From NCBI GenBank assembly GCA_947624955.1, contig CANQMM010000009.1, positions 1 to 38,256 on the forward strand: a stretch of 38,256 nt of DNA. The letters are read 5' to 3'. The position numbers and the translations under genes are program-made. This DNA is from an uncultured Bacilli bacterium (lineage in GTDB: Bacteria; Bacillota_I; Bacilli_A; RF39; UBA660). The notes under the pieces are model-generated. The model was not told the DNA's origin. It searched no databases and saw nothing but the letters and a program-made list of their open reading frames with translations. Below are positions 1-7,995 of this stretch, piece after piece. The stretch's first letter is position 1; each line of letters begins with the position of its first letter.

Positions 1-42
1 AGAAGGAGTTTTTCTTTTCAACTCATCGCTAAAGCTCAACTG

Positions 43-67
43 AACCCCTAGCCTAGCTAGGGGTTTT
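43..67 (+). terminator. Intrinsic terminator of an upstream plus-strand gene
   Basis: A perfect 9-bp stem (43-51 with 57-65) with a 5-base loop is followed by TTTT on the plus strand. It would end a plus-strand transcript entering from before the window. Bases 1-42 are too short to assign to a gene. Confidence 0.6.
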
Positions 68-75
68 CTTCTAAC

Positions 76-107
76 AATAAAAACGAGATATTAATCCCGT
101 TTTTATT
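76..107 (-). terminator. Intrinsic terminator after deoD
   Basis: A 10-bp stem (76-85 with 98-107) continues after one mismatch into three more pairs with an ATTA loop. Its outer arm reads as a T-rich run on the minus strand, about 40 bases past the deoD stop. The A-rich opposite arm means it could also work on the plus strand as a second terminator behind 43-67. Confidence 0.65.
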
Positions 108-148
108 TAGCATCAATTGATGCTAGTATCTTTTCCCCTTTTTAAACT

Positions 149-874
149 CTAGATAATGGAATCTAGGGCTAATGTAATCATTTCATCTAAAGAGCGTTCA
201 CGTTCCTCAGGCGAAATTACATCCTCACTAAATTTGGAATCCACGGCGGTAAAAATACAAGCTGCTTCTTTTTTAAAGGAATTGGCTACGTGACATACGG
301 CGAAAGCTTCCATCTCTTCAACTATTGGATTAATACCTTCGGGGATACGATTCAAAATCGCATCGATATCAACGTATGGGCCAAAGACATCGGTAGTCAT
401 CGTTGTGCCAATGTGTAACTTTTTACCTTGCTTTTCGGCGGTATTCTTGATTTTTTCCACTAGATTAGCTGATGGATAAACGATACTGCCACGATAACCG
501 TTATATTGATAAGCAAAGTTGGATTCACTATAAATTCGGTCAGATAAAATTAACTCGGGTACTTTGACATCAGGAGTTATAACTCCGCAAGTACCGATTC
601 GAATTACTTTTTCAACTTGGTAATAATAGAACAATTCAAATAGATAAATACTAGCACTAGGCATTCCCATACCGTGGGCCATAACTGTTATTCTTTGATT
701 ATGATAATAACCAGTATAACCATACATATTTCTAACATCCGTTACTAATTTAGCATCAGTTAAAAACTTTTCCGCAATGTATTTTGCCCGTAGTGGATCT
801 CCAGGCATAATGACTAGTGGAGCTATTTCATCTTTTTGACAATCCATATGAATGGGATATTCTTGTGGTTTCAT
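149..874 (-). CDS. deoD: Purine nucleoside phosphorylase, DeoD type
   Basis: This cytosolic enzyme splits purine (deoxy)nucleosides with phosphate into free base and (deoxy)ribose-1-phosphate, in purine salvage. The 241-residue protein has the usual length of the hexameric DeoD family. The N-terminal MPGDPLRAKYIAE phosphate-site block (residues 23-35), the GTCG loop (94-97) and the EEMEAFAV nucleoside-site block (186-193) are all present. Asp212 and Arg225 keep the 13-residue spacing of the catalytic Asp204/Arg217 pair in the E. coli enzyme, although the segment between them differs. The start is set by a strong AGAGGAGG ribosome site a few bases upstream. The gene stands alone, with a terminator behind it. 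Confidence 0.95.
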   Translation of the reverse strand: MKPQEYPIHMDCQKDEIAPLVIMPGDPLRAKYIAEKFLTDAKLVTDVRNMYGYTGYYHNQRITVMAHGMGMPSASIYLFELFYYYQVEKVIRIGTCGVITPDVKVPELILSDRIYSESNFAYQYNGYRGSIVYPSANLVEKIKNTAEKQGKKLHIGTTMTTDVFGPYVDIDAILNRIPEGINPIVEEMEAFAVCHVANSFKKEAACIFTAVDSKFSEDVISPEERERSLDEMITLALDSII

Positions 875-896
875 TGACGACCTCCTCTATGATTTT

Positions 897-902
897 ATTA
901 TA
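897..902 (-). promoter_or_regulatory. Putative -10 box for deoD
   Basis: A TATAAT on the minus strand lies shortly upstream of the deoD ribosome site and would give a leader of about 15 bases. No convincing -35 box stands at the normal distance, and the region is very AT-rich, so this is tentative. Confidence 0.35.
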
Positions 903-962
903 TATCATTTACATATATTATGTATATATTTTGCAAAAGATTTACATAGTTTTAGTGTAAAC

Positions 963-983
963 AAAAACGTATTTTTCAATACG
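963..983 (-). terminator. Intrinsic terminator after the nuclease gene
   Basis: A 6-bp stem CGTATT/AATACG (968-973 with 978-983) and 4-base loop run directly into TTTTTG on the minus strand, immediately after the TAG stop at 984-986. Confidence 0.75.
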
Positions 984-1733
984 CTATTTGGTAACCATTC
1001 TTTGGCTATCGCCGGTTTTATAGTCGATTTGGATGCCATCTTGGACATTGTAAATATAAACATTGAACTTAACGCCTGCCCCATTATCTTCGATGCTTAT
1101 GGCTTCCATTTGGATACCACTTGCTACTAAGTTTTCGCCTTCAAATATGGGCGTAACTCGATATAGAACATGGTTATTAGTTTCTTTTATATAATCAGCA
1201 ACTTGATCTTCAAATTCTAGCATACCGACGGTATTAGTATATCTAGTACAAGTAATTAAGTTTTGTTTATTGGCATTTTCACCAGTTAGTTGGTAACCAA
1301 TTAAATGACACCGGTTATAAAGATAATTACCTTCAATTAAATCATCATAACGAACGGTATGCCAGCCGCTTGGTTTAACACTACCAATACTACCGCGTTC
1401 TTCAGTGGGCATTGTTTCTTTGCCGACTTTAGCAAAAGCTACACCGCATCTACCTAAGGAATCTAGGGGACTATAGATTTCTAATTCTTTAGTATTGTAA
1501 TCTTCTTCCGTAAATTGCGGCTCATTATCGTTAATGACAACATAACTAGCCCCATTGTATTCGGGAATATCACCAATATCGTAACTTTGACCATAACTAG
1601 TTGGTAAGCCGTATTTAAAAACGTTCTTTAAATTATCTGAATAACTAATAAACAAGCTAGCGATAATTAAGACAATTAGGGAGATGATAAATTTATTATA
1701 TAAGCTTTGTTTTTTCTTTCTTCTTTTGACCAT
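984..1733 (-). CDS. Membrane-tethered DNA/RNA non-specific endonuclease
   Basis: This is a 249-residue nuclease of the DNA/RNA non-specific endonuclease (NUC, beta-beta-alpha metal) superfamily, resembling streptococcal EndA. A Lys/Arg-rich N terminus precedes one membrane helix (about 14-31), so the nuclease domain should lie outside the cell. The catalytic block reads NRCH (140-143), where many relatives have DRGH; His143 is the expected general base. A downstream NKQNLI segment (155-160) supplies the metal-binding Asn. Such enzymes degrade extracellular DNA for nutrition or in DNA uptake; which role applies here is not shown. A GTG 9 bases further upstream lies inside the AGGTGG ribosome site, so the ATG at 1733 is chosen. 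Confidence 0.85.
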   Translation of the reverse strand: MVKRRKKKQSLYNKFIISLIVLIIASLFISYSDNLKNVFKYGLPTSYGQSYDIGDIPEYNGASYVVINDNEPQFTEEDYNTKELEIYSPLDSLGRCGVAFAKVGKETMPTEERGSIGSVKPSGWHTVRYDDLIEGNYLYNRCHLIGYQLTGENANKQNLITCTRYTNTVGMLEFEDQVADYIKETNNHVLYRVTPIFEGENLVASGIQMEAISIEDNGAGVKFNVYIYNVQDGIQIDYKTGDSQRMVTK

Positions 1734-1760
1734 TGAATCCACCTACTACTTTATATAAAT

Positions 1761-1766
1761 ATTATA
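1761..1766 (-). promoter_or_regulatory. Putative -10 box for the nuclease gene
   Basis: TATAAT on the minus strand, about 28 bases before the start codon, with a ribosome site in between. No good -35 box. The rest of the 1734-1948 gap is AT-rich and I see no gene in it. Confidence 0.4.
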
Positions 1767-1948
1767 CTACTTTAGATATTTTTGTTATAGTTTAATTAGT
1801 ATTTTCTTTACAAGAAATTGTTTGGGTAAACACTTTAACAATGAATAACTGCATTATATTCATAAAAAAATTGAGATCAGTAATTGACCCCAAAATATTG
1901 GATATTCAGCTATTTTTATATTATATAATATGTTAATTTAACATTAAT

Positions 1949-2428
1949 CTATTTCTTATTTTTAATACTTATTTCAACTAATTTATCAATATTATTAGCA
2001 ATTTTCCTATTTGTATCTAATAAATAGGCCATCCATTTTATTATACTTTCAAAAATTGGTCCCAAAAATAGCAAAATTATCCCTATTACCGTACCTACAA
2101 TTGGAGGAAATGATACTATTGATGATAAAAGTATATCTAATATAATCACAACTATACCAATAACTATAAAACCAATTTTAACTGCCTTACCCCAAAATAA
2201 TAGTAGTGAATTGGTCTTATTTATATCTATATTTTCACTTTCCGTTACTTTAAGATTTGAATTCGTATTTGTAAAATTTAAGGAAGCTTGATAACTTTCA
2301 AATTCTTCTTTATTATTGGTTGTTTCTTCAATTATTTGCTTCCAATTAGTATTACATTTTGGACAAATACCGTTTATTAACTCAACTTCAGTTTCGCAAT
2401 TATTACAATAAAATTTATTGTTTTTCAT
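1949..2428 (-). CDS. Zinc-ribbon membrane protein of unknown function
   Basis: The 159-residue protein starts with a four-cysteine zinc ribbon: CNNC at about 8-11 and CPKC at 22-25. A polar, Asn/Glu/Thr-rich linker follows (about 30-75). Two adjacent hydrophobic helices (about 80-104 and 107-130) and a short charged tail complete it. This ribbon-linker-two-helix plan is common in small Firmicutes membrane proteins, but I recognise no specific function. The start codon follows a long hairpin (2438-2487) that contains the nearest ribosome-site-like sequence, AAAGGGA, at an unusually long distance. Its direction matches rlmD upstream, from which it is separated by 85 bases. Confidence 0.7.
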   Translation of the reverse strand: MKNNKFYCNNCETEVELINGICPKCNTNWKQIIEETTNNKEEFESYQASLNFTNTNSNLKVTESENIDINKTNSLLLFWGKAVKIGFIVIGIVVIILDILLSSIVSFPPIVGTVIGIILLFLGPIFESIIKWMAYLLDTNRKIANNIDKLVEISIKNKK

Positions 2429-2437
2429 AATTTTGTT

Positions 2438-2495
2438 CGTTCCCTTTCTAACTAAAATTTTAACATTTTTTCGTTAAAAAGGGAACGTTTTTTTT
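2438..2495. promoter_or_regulatory. Long leader hairpin with a T-run on the plus side
   Basis: Two 15-base arms (2438-2452 and 2473-2487) pair completely as minus-strand RNA, with one G-U wobble; the plus-strand version has one C/A mismatch. Eight T residues (2488-2495) follow on the plus strand. On the minus strand the second arm holds AAAGGGA, the only plausible ribosome site for the gene at 1949-2428, so the fold could hide it. As a plus-strand terminator it would have no gene to serve. Function is inferred only. Confidence 0.55.
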
Positions 2496-2513
2496 ATAAT
2501 AAATTATTATAAT

Positions 2514-3698
2514 TTATTTTAAATTTAGAATACATAAGCACTCTATATGATAGGTATAAGGGAACATATCATAAGCTTTCATACTTTGAATTTGGTATTT
2601 CTCTTGCAATTTAAGAAGGTCTCTTTTAAGAGTTTGTGGGTCGCAAGACATATAGATTAAAGTAGATGGGTGCATCTCTAAGATCGTTTTAATTGTTAAT
2701 TGGTCTAAGCCTTTTCTTGGTGGGTCGACAATTACAGTATCAATGTCTTCGGGAATTTTATTAATGATATTGGCTACTTCTCCTAAGTGATAAGAAGCAT
2801 TAGCAACGTGGTTAATTTGGGCATTTTTAAGAGCATTTAAGATAGCATTAGGAATTATTTCAACTCCATATAATTGTTGGGCTTTAGGCGAGCAAGCGAT
2901 TCCTATTGACCCTACACCACAATATAAATCTAAAATCTTGGAATTGTCCGGAATACTATTAGATATGTCCTTAAAGATAATCGAAGTAATATAGGGATTA
3001 ATTTGAAAGAAAGAATTATAACTTATTTCGTATAAGTGATGGTTAATGATATCGATAAAGTGGTCTTCACCATAGATTACTTGATCATTTTGGACGATAC
3101 CAACTATTTTATAGGTCGTTAAGTCTTCTTTAAGATTTAAATGATTATTAGAGGCGATACTAAGTAATATTTCGGCATTATAATTGCATCTTATAGTTAC
3201 TTCGCCATTACCAATATTGAGTTTATTTAATAAGGGGATTACTTTATTGATAGCGGGATGAGCTAGGAAACATTCTTGGATAGGAATTAACTTGTGGGTA
3301 CGACCACTATAATAACCTAGTTGATTATTTTGAACTTTTAAAGTTATTTTATTGCGATAATGTAAGGGCTCAGGAGAGGCAGCAAACTCGATATCGGGAT
3401 ATAAATTTTCGAAGATTTCGTTTACTTTAGTCTTTTTTAAAGCAATGGTATTTGCATAAGAGGTATGCATTAGTTCACAACCACCACATTTCGGATAATA
3501 AGGACAGAGGGGTTTAATACGAAGCGGACTTTCTTTAATAAAAGTATTTACTTCCCCTACTTGGTATTGGGATTTCTCTTCCGTAATATTTAAAGTAATT
3601 TCTTCATCGGGTAAGGTATTAGGAATAAAAGTTATTTTGTCATTAACATAAGTTATTCCCCGACCAAAATTATCTAATTTACTAATTTTATAAGACAT
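2514..3698 (-). CDS. rlmD: 23S rRNA 5-methyluridine methyltransferase, TrmA/RlmD family
   Basis: This enzyme uses SAM to methylate C5 of a uridine, most likely in 23S rRNA. The 394-residue protein has an N-terminal TRAM RNA-binding domain (about 1-55). Four cysteines suited to a 4Fe-4S cluster follow (C65, C71, C74, C143). The SAM site LDLYCGVGSIGI sits near 257-267. VDPPRKG (324-330) and the MSCDPQTLKRD block follow, with Cys352 as the catalytic nucleophile. Family members divide into RlmC, RlmD and dual-site RlmCD, and the sequence alone does not tell me which uridine (747, 1939 or both) is the target. It diverges from the germination operon; the 74-base gap must hold both promoters. Confidence 0.9.
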   Translation of the reverse strand: MSYKISKLDNFGRGITYVNDKITFIPNTLPDEEITLNITEEKSQYQVGEVNTFIKESPLRIKPLCPYYPKCGGCELMHTSYANTIALKKTKVNEIFENLYPDIEFAASPEPLHYRNKITLKVQNNQLGYYSGRTHKLIPIQECFLAHPAINKVIPLLNKLNIGNGEVTIRCNYNAEILLSIASNNHLNLKEDLTTYKIVGIVQNDQVIYGEDHFIDIINHHLYEISYNSFFQINPYITSIIFKDISNSIPDNSKILDLYCGVGSIGIACSPKAQQLYGVEIIPNAILNALKNAQINHVANASYHLGEVANIINKIPEDIDTVIVDPPRKGLDQLTIKTILEMHPSTLIYMSCDPQTLKRDLLKLQEKYQIQSMKAYDMFPYTYHIECLCILNLK

Positions 3699-3724
3699 AT
3701 AATCACCGATTTAATTATAGACAA

Positions 3725-3754
3725 TGAATTAAACTTGTGCAAGGTATTAAATTA
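3725..3754 (+). promoter_or_regulatory. Weak candidate sigma-G promoter of the germination operon
   Basis: TGAATT (3725-3730) is 17 bases from TAAATTA (3748-3754). The arrangement resembles the forespore sigma-G consensus (GHATR, 17-18, CATNHTA) but with mismatches in both boxes. It is offered because receptor operons in Bacillus are sigma-G dependent, not because the match is good. Confidence 0.25.
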
Positions 3755-3772
3755 CAATAAAGAGGCAAAATA

Positions 3773-5188
3773 ATGCTAGGTGGAGTATGTATGATAGAAA
3801 GAAAGATTAAAGAAGAATTTAATGATAGTAGCGATTTAATTGTCAAGAAGATTAAAAATATAACTATTATATATTTAGAAAGTGTTAGTAGTAGTGATAA
3901 AGTTAATGATTATATTACTTTAATGACGAGTATAGATAACGGGAAAATTAGGGATGTCTTTGACCGAATGGCAGCTCCCAATATTAAAGAAATTAAGAAA
4001 TATGATGAGTGTGAATTTTATCTAACGAATGGCTTTACCTTAATAATTAAGGGAAGGAAAATTTATGCCGTTGAGACAAGGGCGGATATTCATCGGAGTG
4101 TCAATGTTCCACAAACCCAACAATCAATTAATGGTCCGAAAGATGCTTTTACCGAGAATATTCAAATAAATTTAGGATTAATTAAGCGAAGAATTAAATC
4201 TAGTCATTTAATAAATGAAGATTTTATGATTGGGCGAAAAACGAATACTAAAGTAAGTCTTTTATATTTAGATGATATTTGTGATGAAGGGTTAATCTTT
4301 AAAATTAAAAGGAAACTTTCCAAAATCGATATCGATGGACTTTTAGATTCAGCAATCTTAGCGCAGTTACTAACGGAAGAAAGTAAAACGCCTTTCCCAA
4401 TGGCCATCGAGAGTGAAAGACCGGATAGAGTGGCGAATGATTTACTCGAGGGGAAGGCAGCTTTAATTGTCGATACCTCGCCTTTTGTCATCGTCTTACC
4501 TGCTTTTTTTGTCGACTTTATCAATCCCAAAAGTGATGATTACAATAAAAGTGTCAATATTAACTTTGTCAAAATTATTCGTTCAGTATCATTATTATTG
4601 ACGCTTTTAGCACCTGCTTTATATGTTGCTTTAATTAATTACAATCAAGAAACTATTCCAATTAGTTTACTCATCAATTTCTCCCAACAAAGAGATGGTG
4701 TGCCTTTTCCGGCAGCTATCGAAGCTTTCATCATGCTTATAATGTGTGAGATTTTAAGAGAAAGTGATATTCGCTTCCCTTCTTCTTATGGGAGTTCAAT
4801 TTCGATATTGGGGGCCTTAATTATGGGAGAAGCCGCAGTTAGTGCGGGGATTGTCAGTCCTATTATGATAATCGTCATTGCCATTACTTTTATTACTAGT
4901 TTAATATTTACGGAAATGGAAATGATTAACTCGCTACGCGTATTCCGCTTTTTATTATTAATCGCCGCGGCCTTAGCCGGGTTATTTGGGATTGTCTTAG
5001 CCGGATTTATCTTTTTGATACATCTATGTAGTGTGGAAAATTACAGTATGCCTTATACTTATCCGCTAGCACCTTTTGATAAAATTTATGCGAAAAAAAC
5101 GTTATTAAAAGAGCAAACGAAGAAAAGTAAATATCGCAGTAAGTTACTAGCAAGGAAAAATCAAGTGAGGATGGGTGGCGAAGAATGA
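3773..5188 (+). CDS. gerA: Spore germination receptor subunit, GerA family
   Basis: This is the A subunit of a nutrient germinant receptor, which sits in the spore inner membrane and, with the B and C subunits, triggers germination. The protein has a long soluble N-terminal half (about 1-235), including the typical DSSDL segment near the start and the EGKAALIVDTSPF block near 225. A membrane half follows with several helices (about 270-440) and a Lys/Arg-rich tail. At 471 residues it is slightly short for the family. Two starts compete: ATG 3773 (AAAGAGG, 7-base spacing) and ATG 3791 (AGGTGG, 7-base spacing, beginning MIERK). It overlaps the next gene by 4 bases. The gene symbol is generic; it could equally be called gerKA-like. 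Confidence 0.9.
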   Translation: MLGGVCMIERKIKEEFNDSSDLIVKKIKNITIIYLESVSSSDKVNDYITLMTSIDNGKIRDVFDRMAAPNIKEIKKYDECEFYLTNGFTLIIKGRKIYAVETRADIHRSVNVPQTQQSINGPKDAFTENIQINLGLIKRRIKSSHLINEDFMIGRKTNTKVSLLYLDDICDEGLIFKIKRKLSKIDIDGLLDSAILAQLLTEESKTPFPMAIESERPDRVANDLLEGKAALIVDTSPFVIVLPAFFVDFINPKSDDYNKSVNINFVKIIRSVSLLLTLLAPALYVALINYNQETIPISLLINFSQQRDGVPFPAAIEAFIMLIMCEILRESDIRFPSSYGSSISILGALIMGEAAVSAGIVSPIMIIVIAITFITSLIFTEMEMINSLRVFRFLLLIAAALAGLFGIVLAGFIFLIHLCSVENYSMPYTYPLAPFDKIYAKKTLLKEQTKKSKYRSKLLARKNQVRMGGEE

Positions 5189-6246
5189 AAAAGATTTTAT
5201 TGGTATTAATGTGTTTAATGATGTGCGGTTGTTATGATTATAAGGAGTTAAATCAAATATCGATTATTGGCGGAATTGGTATCGATTATGATAATGAGTA
5301 TATCGTCTCTTTAGAGATTATCAATGATAAGAAAACTAGCGAGGGCGATAGTGACTCAGTAAAGACCGCAACTATCAATGGAACGGGGAAAACTTTCGTA
5401 GAGGCATTTAATAATGCGATAGCCAAAGTAGATCGAGACCCCTACTTCTATCAAATGCAAGTATTACTAATTAGCGAAAATGCCGCCGTTAAAGGTTTGA
5501 ATGAAGTATTCGATTATCTATTAAGAGAAAGTAAAATTAATAATTCATTTTATACGGTCGTAACTAAGGATACAACTCCGCAGGAGGTCTTTCAAATCAA
5601 CAGTCTTACGGAGCCGGTAGCATCTTCCAAAATAGTCAAGATGTTAAAAGATGGGAGTGGCGATATCAAATTCAATAAGAATGATGAGTTTGACTTACTA
5701 GTTGGGAAATATGTTAAACAAGGTATAGATATTTCCCTAGTGGCTTTAGAAATGGAAGATGGCGAGATAGCATTTAATCATATGGCGATATTTAATGGTG
5801 ATAGTTTAATAACCTTTCTAAATAAAGATGATAGTATTACTTATAATTTACTGACTAATAAAAGTGAAGGGATTTATTTAACAAGTGAAGATAATGTGGT
5901 AGCGTTATTTGGTAATAAAACTAAAAAAGAATTTAAAGATGGGAAAATAGTAATTACTTTTACCGCGGATGCAACAATTACGGAAGTCCAAGATAATATC
6001 GATTTTAAAGATTTATCAGTCTATAGCAAGTTGAGTCAGGAGTTTTCTAAGACGATGCAAGAAAATATCGAAAATCTAATTGACCATAGCCGGAATTATA
6101 ATGCCGATATTTTAGGACTAGGACAGCTCATTTATGCCGATAAACCAAATTCATATCAAAAAGGAATTGGGTTAAAAGTCTTAGTTGAAGTAAATGCTAG
6201 TATTAACGTTAACAAAAATGGAATTACTTTTGAGGTGATCAAATGA
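5185..6246 (+). CDS. gerC: Spore germination receptor lipoprotein, Ger(x)C family
   Basis: This is the C subunit of the germinant receptor, a lipoprotein held at the outer face of the spore inner membrane. A short signal peptide ends in MMCGC, making Cys16 the likely lipidated residue. The mature start YDYKELNQISIIGGIGID is characteristic of Ger(x)C proteins, and the length of 353 residues is normal. ATGA overlaps link it to the gene before and the gene after, so the three subunits should be translationally coupled. The order A-C-B matches the gerK operon of Bacillus subtilis, not its A-B-C gerA operon. Confidence 0.92.
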   Translation: MKKILLVLMCLMMCGCYDYKELNQISIIGGIGIDYDNEYIVSLEIINDKKTSEGDSDSVKTATINGTGKTFVEAFNNAIAKVDRDPYFYQMQVLLISENAAVKGLNEVFDYLLRESKINNSFYTVVTKDTTPQEVFQINSLTEPVASSKIVKMLKDGSGDIKFNKNDEFDLLVGKYVKQGIDISLVALEMEDGEIAFNHMAIFNGDSLITFLNKDDSITYNLLTNKSEGIYLTSEDNVVALFGNKTKKEFKDGKIVITFTADATITEVQDNIDFKDLSVYSKLSQEFSKTMQENIENLIDHSRNYNADILGLGQLIYADKPNSYQKGIGLKVLVEVNASINVNKNGITFEVIK

Positions 6247-7295
6247 TAACGAAAAGACAATACGTAATTACTTATTACTATTTAGTTAGAGCATTATTTT
6301 TTGGGGCAGCAACATCATATTTAATTAATACTACCGGGAATGCTTGTTATTTATCCGCAATTATTGGCATAGGATTAGGACTTGGATTTAGTTACCTACT
6401 CTACTACATCAATAAAGTTAAAGAAGAAAAGAAGATAGTCGATTATGTAGGACGAGGTTTACTAGCCAACGGGATTAAATTATTACTTTTACTAATTGGG
6501 GTGGTATTACTAAATAATGTCTTAGTGTCGATATCGACGATGGCTTATGCTTTTTACTTGGTTAGCACACCCGTAATATTTATTACGTTAGCTATCGCTA
6601 TAGTTATCTATTATGCCCTTAAAAAAGGGATTAAAGGATTTTTAAGAGCAATTGAAATTCTATTTCCCCTATCAATTATTATCTTTATTTTAAAATTTTC
6701 CACGGTATTTGAAGCAATGCATCTCGATAATTTTAAACCTTGGCTCAATAGTGATTTAAAAAGTATCTTAAAAGGGAGTTTAGTCTTCTTTAGTAATACG
6801 ATTACTCCCGGGATATTAATGTTAAACTTCCAAAAAAGTGATTATGAATATAAGAATAATGCATTGGGTTATCTATTAGGTAGTGGAACTATTCTCTTTG
6901 TTTTAATCCTTATTATTGGCATATTTGGAATGCCTTTAGCAAGGATGCTTAGGTATCCAGAATATATGATCCTTAAGAAGGTAAATATTTTAAATTTTAT
7001 TGAGAATATCGAAAACTTTTTAACAATTGTCTTAATTATCGATAATCTCGTTGTGGGGGTTTTAGCGACATTTTTAGTCCGGGATGTAGTTAAGTCGTGG
7101 GTTAAGAAAGAAAAAATTATTAAATGGTGGGATATCATTTTCCTTTTAGGAATGTGCTTAGTAAGTGTCTATTTATTTAATAATCATTATGCAAATATCT
7201 TAAGATTATACCGGTATGAATATATCTTAATGCTCGGGTTATCATTGAGTCTAATAGGTCTTATCTTATGGCAAATAAAAAGGCTTGATCAATAA
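6243..7295 (+). CDS. gerB: Spore germination permease, GerB family
   Basis: This is the B subunit of the germinant receptor, an APC-superfamily transporter-like membrane protein in which germinant specificity usually resides. The 350 residues form about ten hydrophobic helices from residue 8 to the C terminus, as expected for endospore germination permeases. It is the last gene of the operon. Its stop codon lies inside a hairpin shared with the convergent gene at 7306. The germinant cannot be deduced from the sequence. No gerD or other germination gene is nearby. Confidence 0.92.
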   Translation: MITKRQYVITYYYLVRALFFGAATSYLINTTGNACYLSAIIGIGLGLGFSYLLYYINKVKEEKKIVDYVGRGLLANGIKLLLLLIGVVLLNNVLVSISTMAYAFYLVSTPVIFITLAIAIVIYYALKKGIKGFLRAIEILFPLSIIIFILKFSTVFEAMHLDNFKPWLNSDLKSILKGSLVFFSNTITPGILMLNFQKSDYEYKNNALGYLLGSGTILFVLILIIGIFGMPLARMLRYPEYMILKKVNILNFIENIENFLTIVLIIDNLVVGVLATFLVRDVVKSWVKKEKIIKWWDIIFLLGMCLVSVYLFNNHYANILRLYRYEYILMLGLSLSLIGLILWQIKRLDQ

Positions 7296-7307
7296 ATCAG
7301 GCTTTTT
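7277..7307. terminator. Bidirectional terminator between convergent genes
   Basis: An imperfect hairpin AAAAAGGCTTGAT / ATCAGGCTTTTT (7277-7289 with 7296-7307) has T-runs on both strands. It covers the stop codon of gerB and touches the stop of the opposing gene. Confidence 0.6.
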
Positions 7308-7995
7308 AAAATGGTAAATCGACATATGGAGGAATTTGTAAAGATTTGATTTGGGTATCGATTTTAGCAAGATGTTCTTGATTGTGAGAAGCATCAAGAA
7401 GAGTTTTTAAGTCCTTATCGTAGGTTTTTGCTTCGGCAAAGTATGGCTCGCTACTATTATAAAGGGAAGTTAATAAATTAGCAGCTAATTCATCATTACC
7501 ATAGAGCAGCGATAGAAGGATCCACGGAGAATTAGAATAATTAAAGTGACTATTCGGCTCTTTTAGTAATGCGTAAATAAATTGAAAGTTTTCGGGATTA
7601 ATAACAGCACAAGTAACTAGGACTTCTAAAGCCAAAATGATACTGCTTAGATTTGTAAACTTAGCATAGTCTAAGAGTTCTAAAATTTGTTCTTTAAAGT
7701 ATTCATCTTTTACTCTATTTAGTAATTGGATGATATAGTTATTAATAAAAGTTTGCATTTCGTTAGTTAGATTATCCACTAACTCTTGATTTTCGCCAAA
7801 AACTTTCCATAAACCTTCAGCGCAAATAGATAGAAAAGTAACATCACCATAATTGGATCCATACTTTTTAAAATAAGCTAGTTCATGGGGTCGCTCGCGA
7901 AAGCGATGAAGCTCTAAGAAGGTAAATTCTTCATTGGTAAGGCGTTTTAGCAAGCGACCACTAAATGGTAGTTTTTCAGTGATTGGTAATGGCAT
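7306..7995 (-). CDS. Unknown protein, paralogue of 9453-10139 (copy 1)
   Basis: I do not recognise this family. The 229-residue protein looks soluble and mostly helical, with no signal peptide. It is clearly homologous to the protein at 9453-10139: shared blocks are a LPFSGRLLKRL N terminus, FTNLSSIILALEVL in the middle, WILLSLLYGNDELA, and an identical-style C-terminal end IPPY followed by DLPF. The longer frame starts at 8013, but AGGTGG lies 6 bases before the ATG at 7995. With that start, SGR falls at residues 12-14 in both paralogues, which settles the choice. It overlaps the end of miaB by 20 bases, so the two are probably co-translated. Confidence 0.75.
   Translation of the reverse strand: MPLPITEKLPFSGRLLKRLTNEEFTFLELHRFRERPHELAYFKKYGSNYGDVTFLSICAEGLWKVFGENQELVDNLTNEMQTFINNYIIQLLNRVKDEYFKEQILELLDYAKFTNLSSIILALEVLVTCAVINPENFQFIYALLKEPNSHFNYSNSPWILLSLLYGNDELAANLLTSLYNSSEPYFAEAKTYDKDLKTLLDASHNQEHLAKIDTQIKSLQIPPYVDLPF

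Noticed and set aside
1-148. Possible tRNA or small RNA at the left edge
   Set aside because: Only two terminator hairpins are visible; no cloverleaf can be drawn.
1861-1925. A stretch with a GACCCC-containing segment that looked like the edge of an insertion sequence
   Set aside because: No matching inverted end, target duplication or transposase remnant nearby.
4204-4530. Open frame antisense to the GerA-family gene, and similar antisense frames in other genes
   Set aside because: No ribosome site or recognisable protein; explained by the codon bias of the real gene on the other strand.
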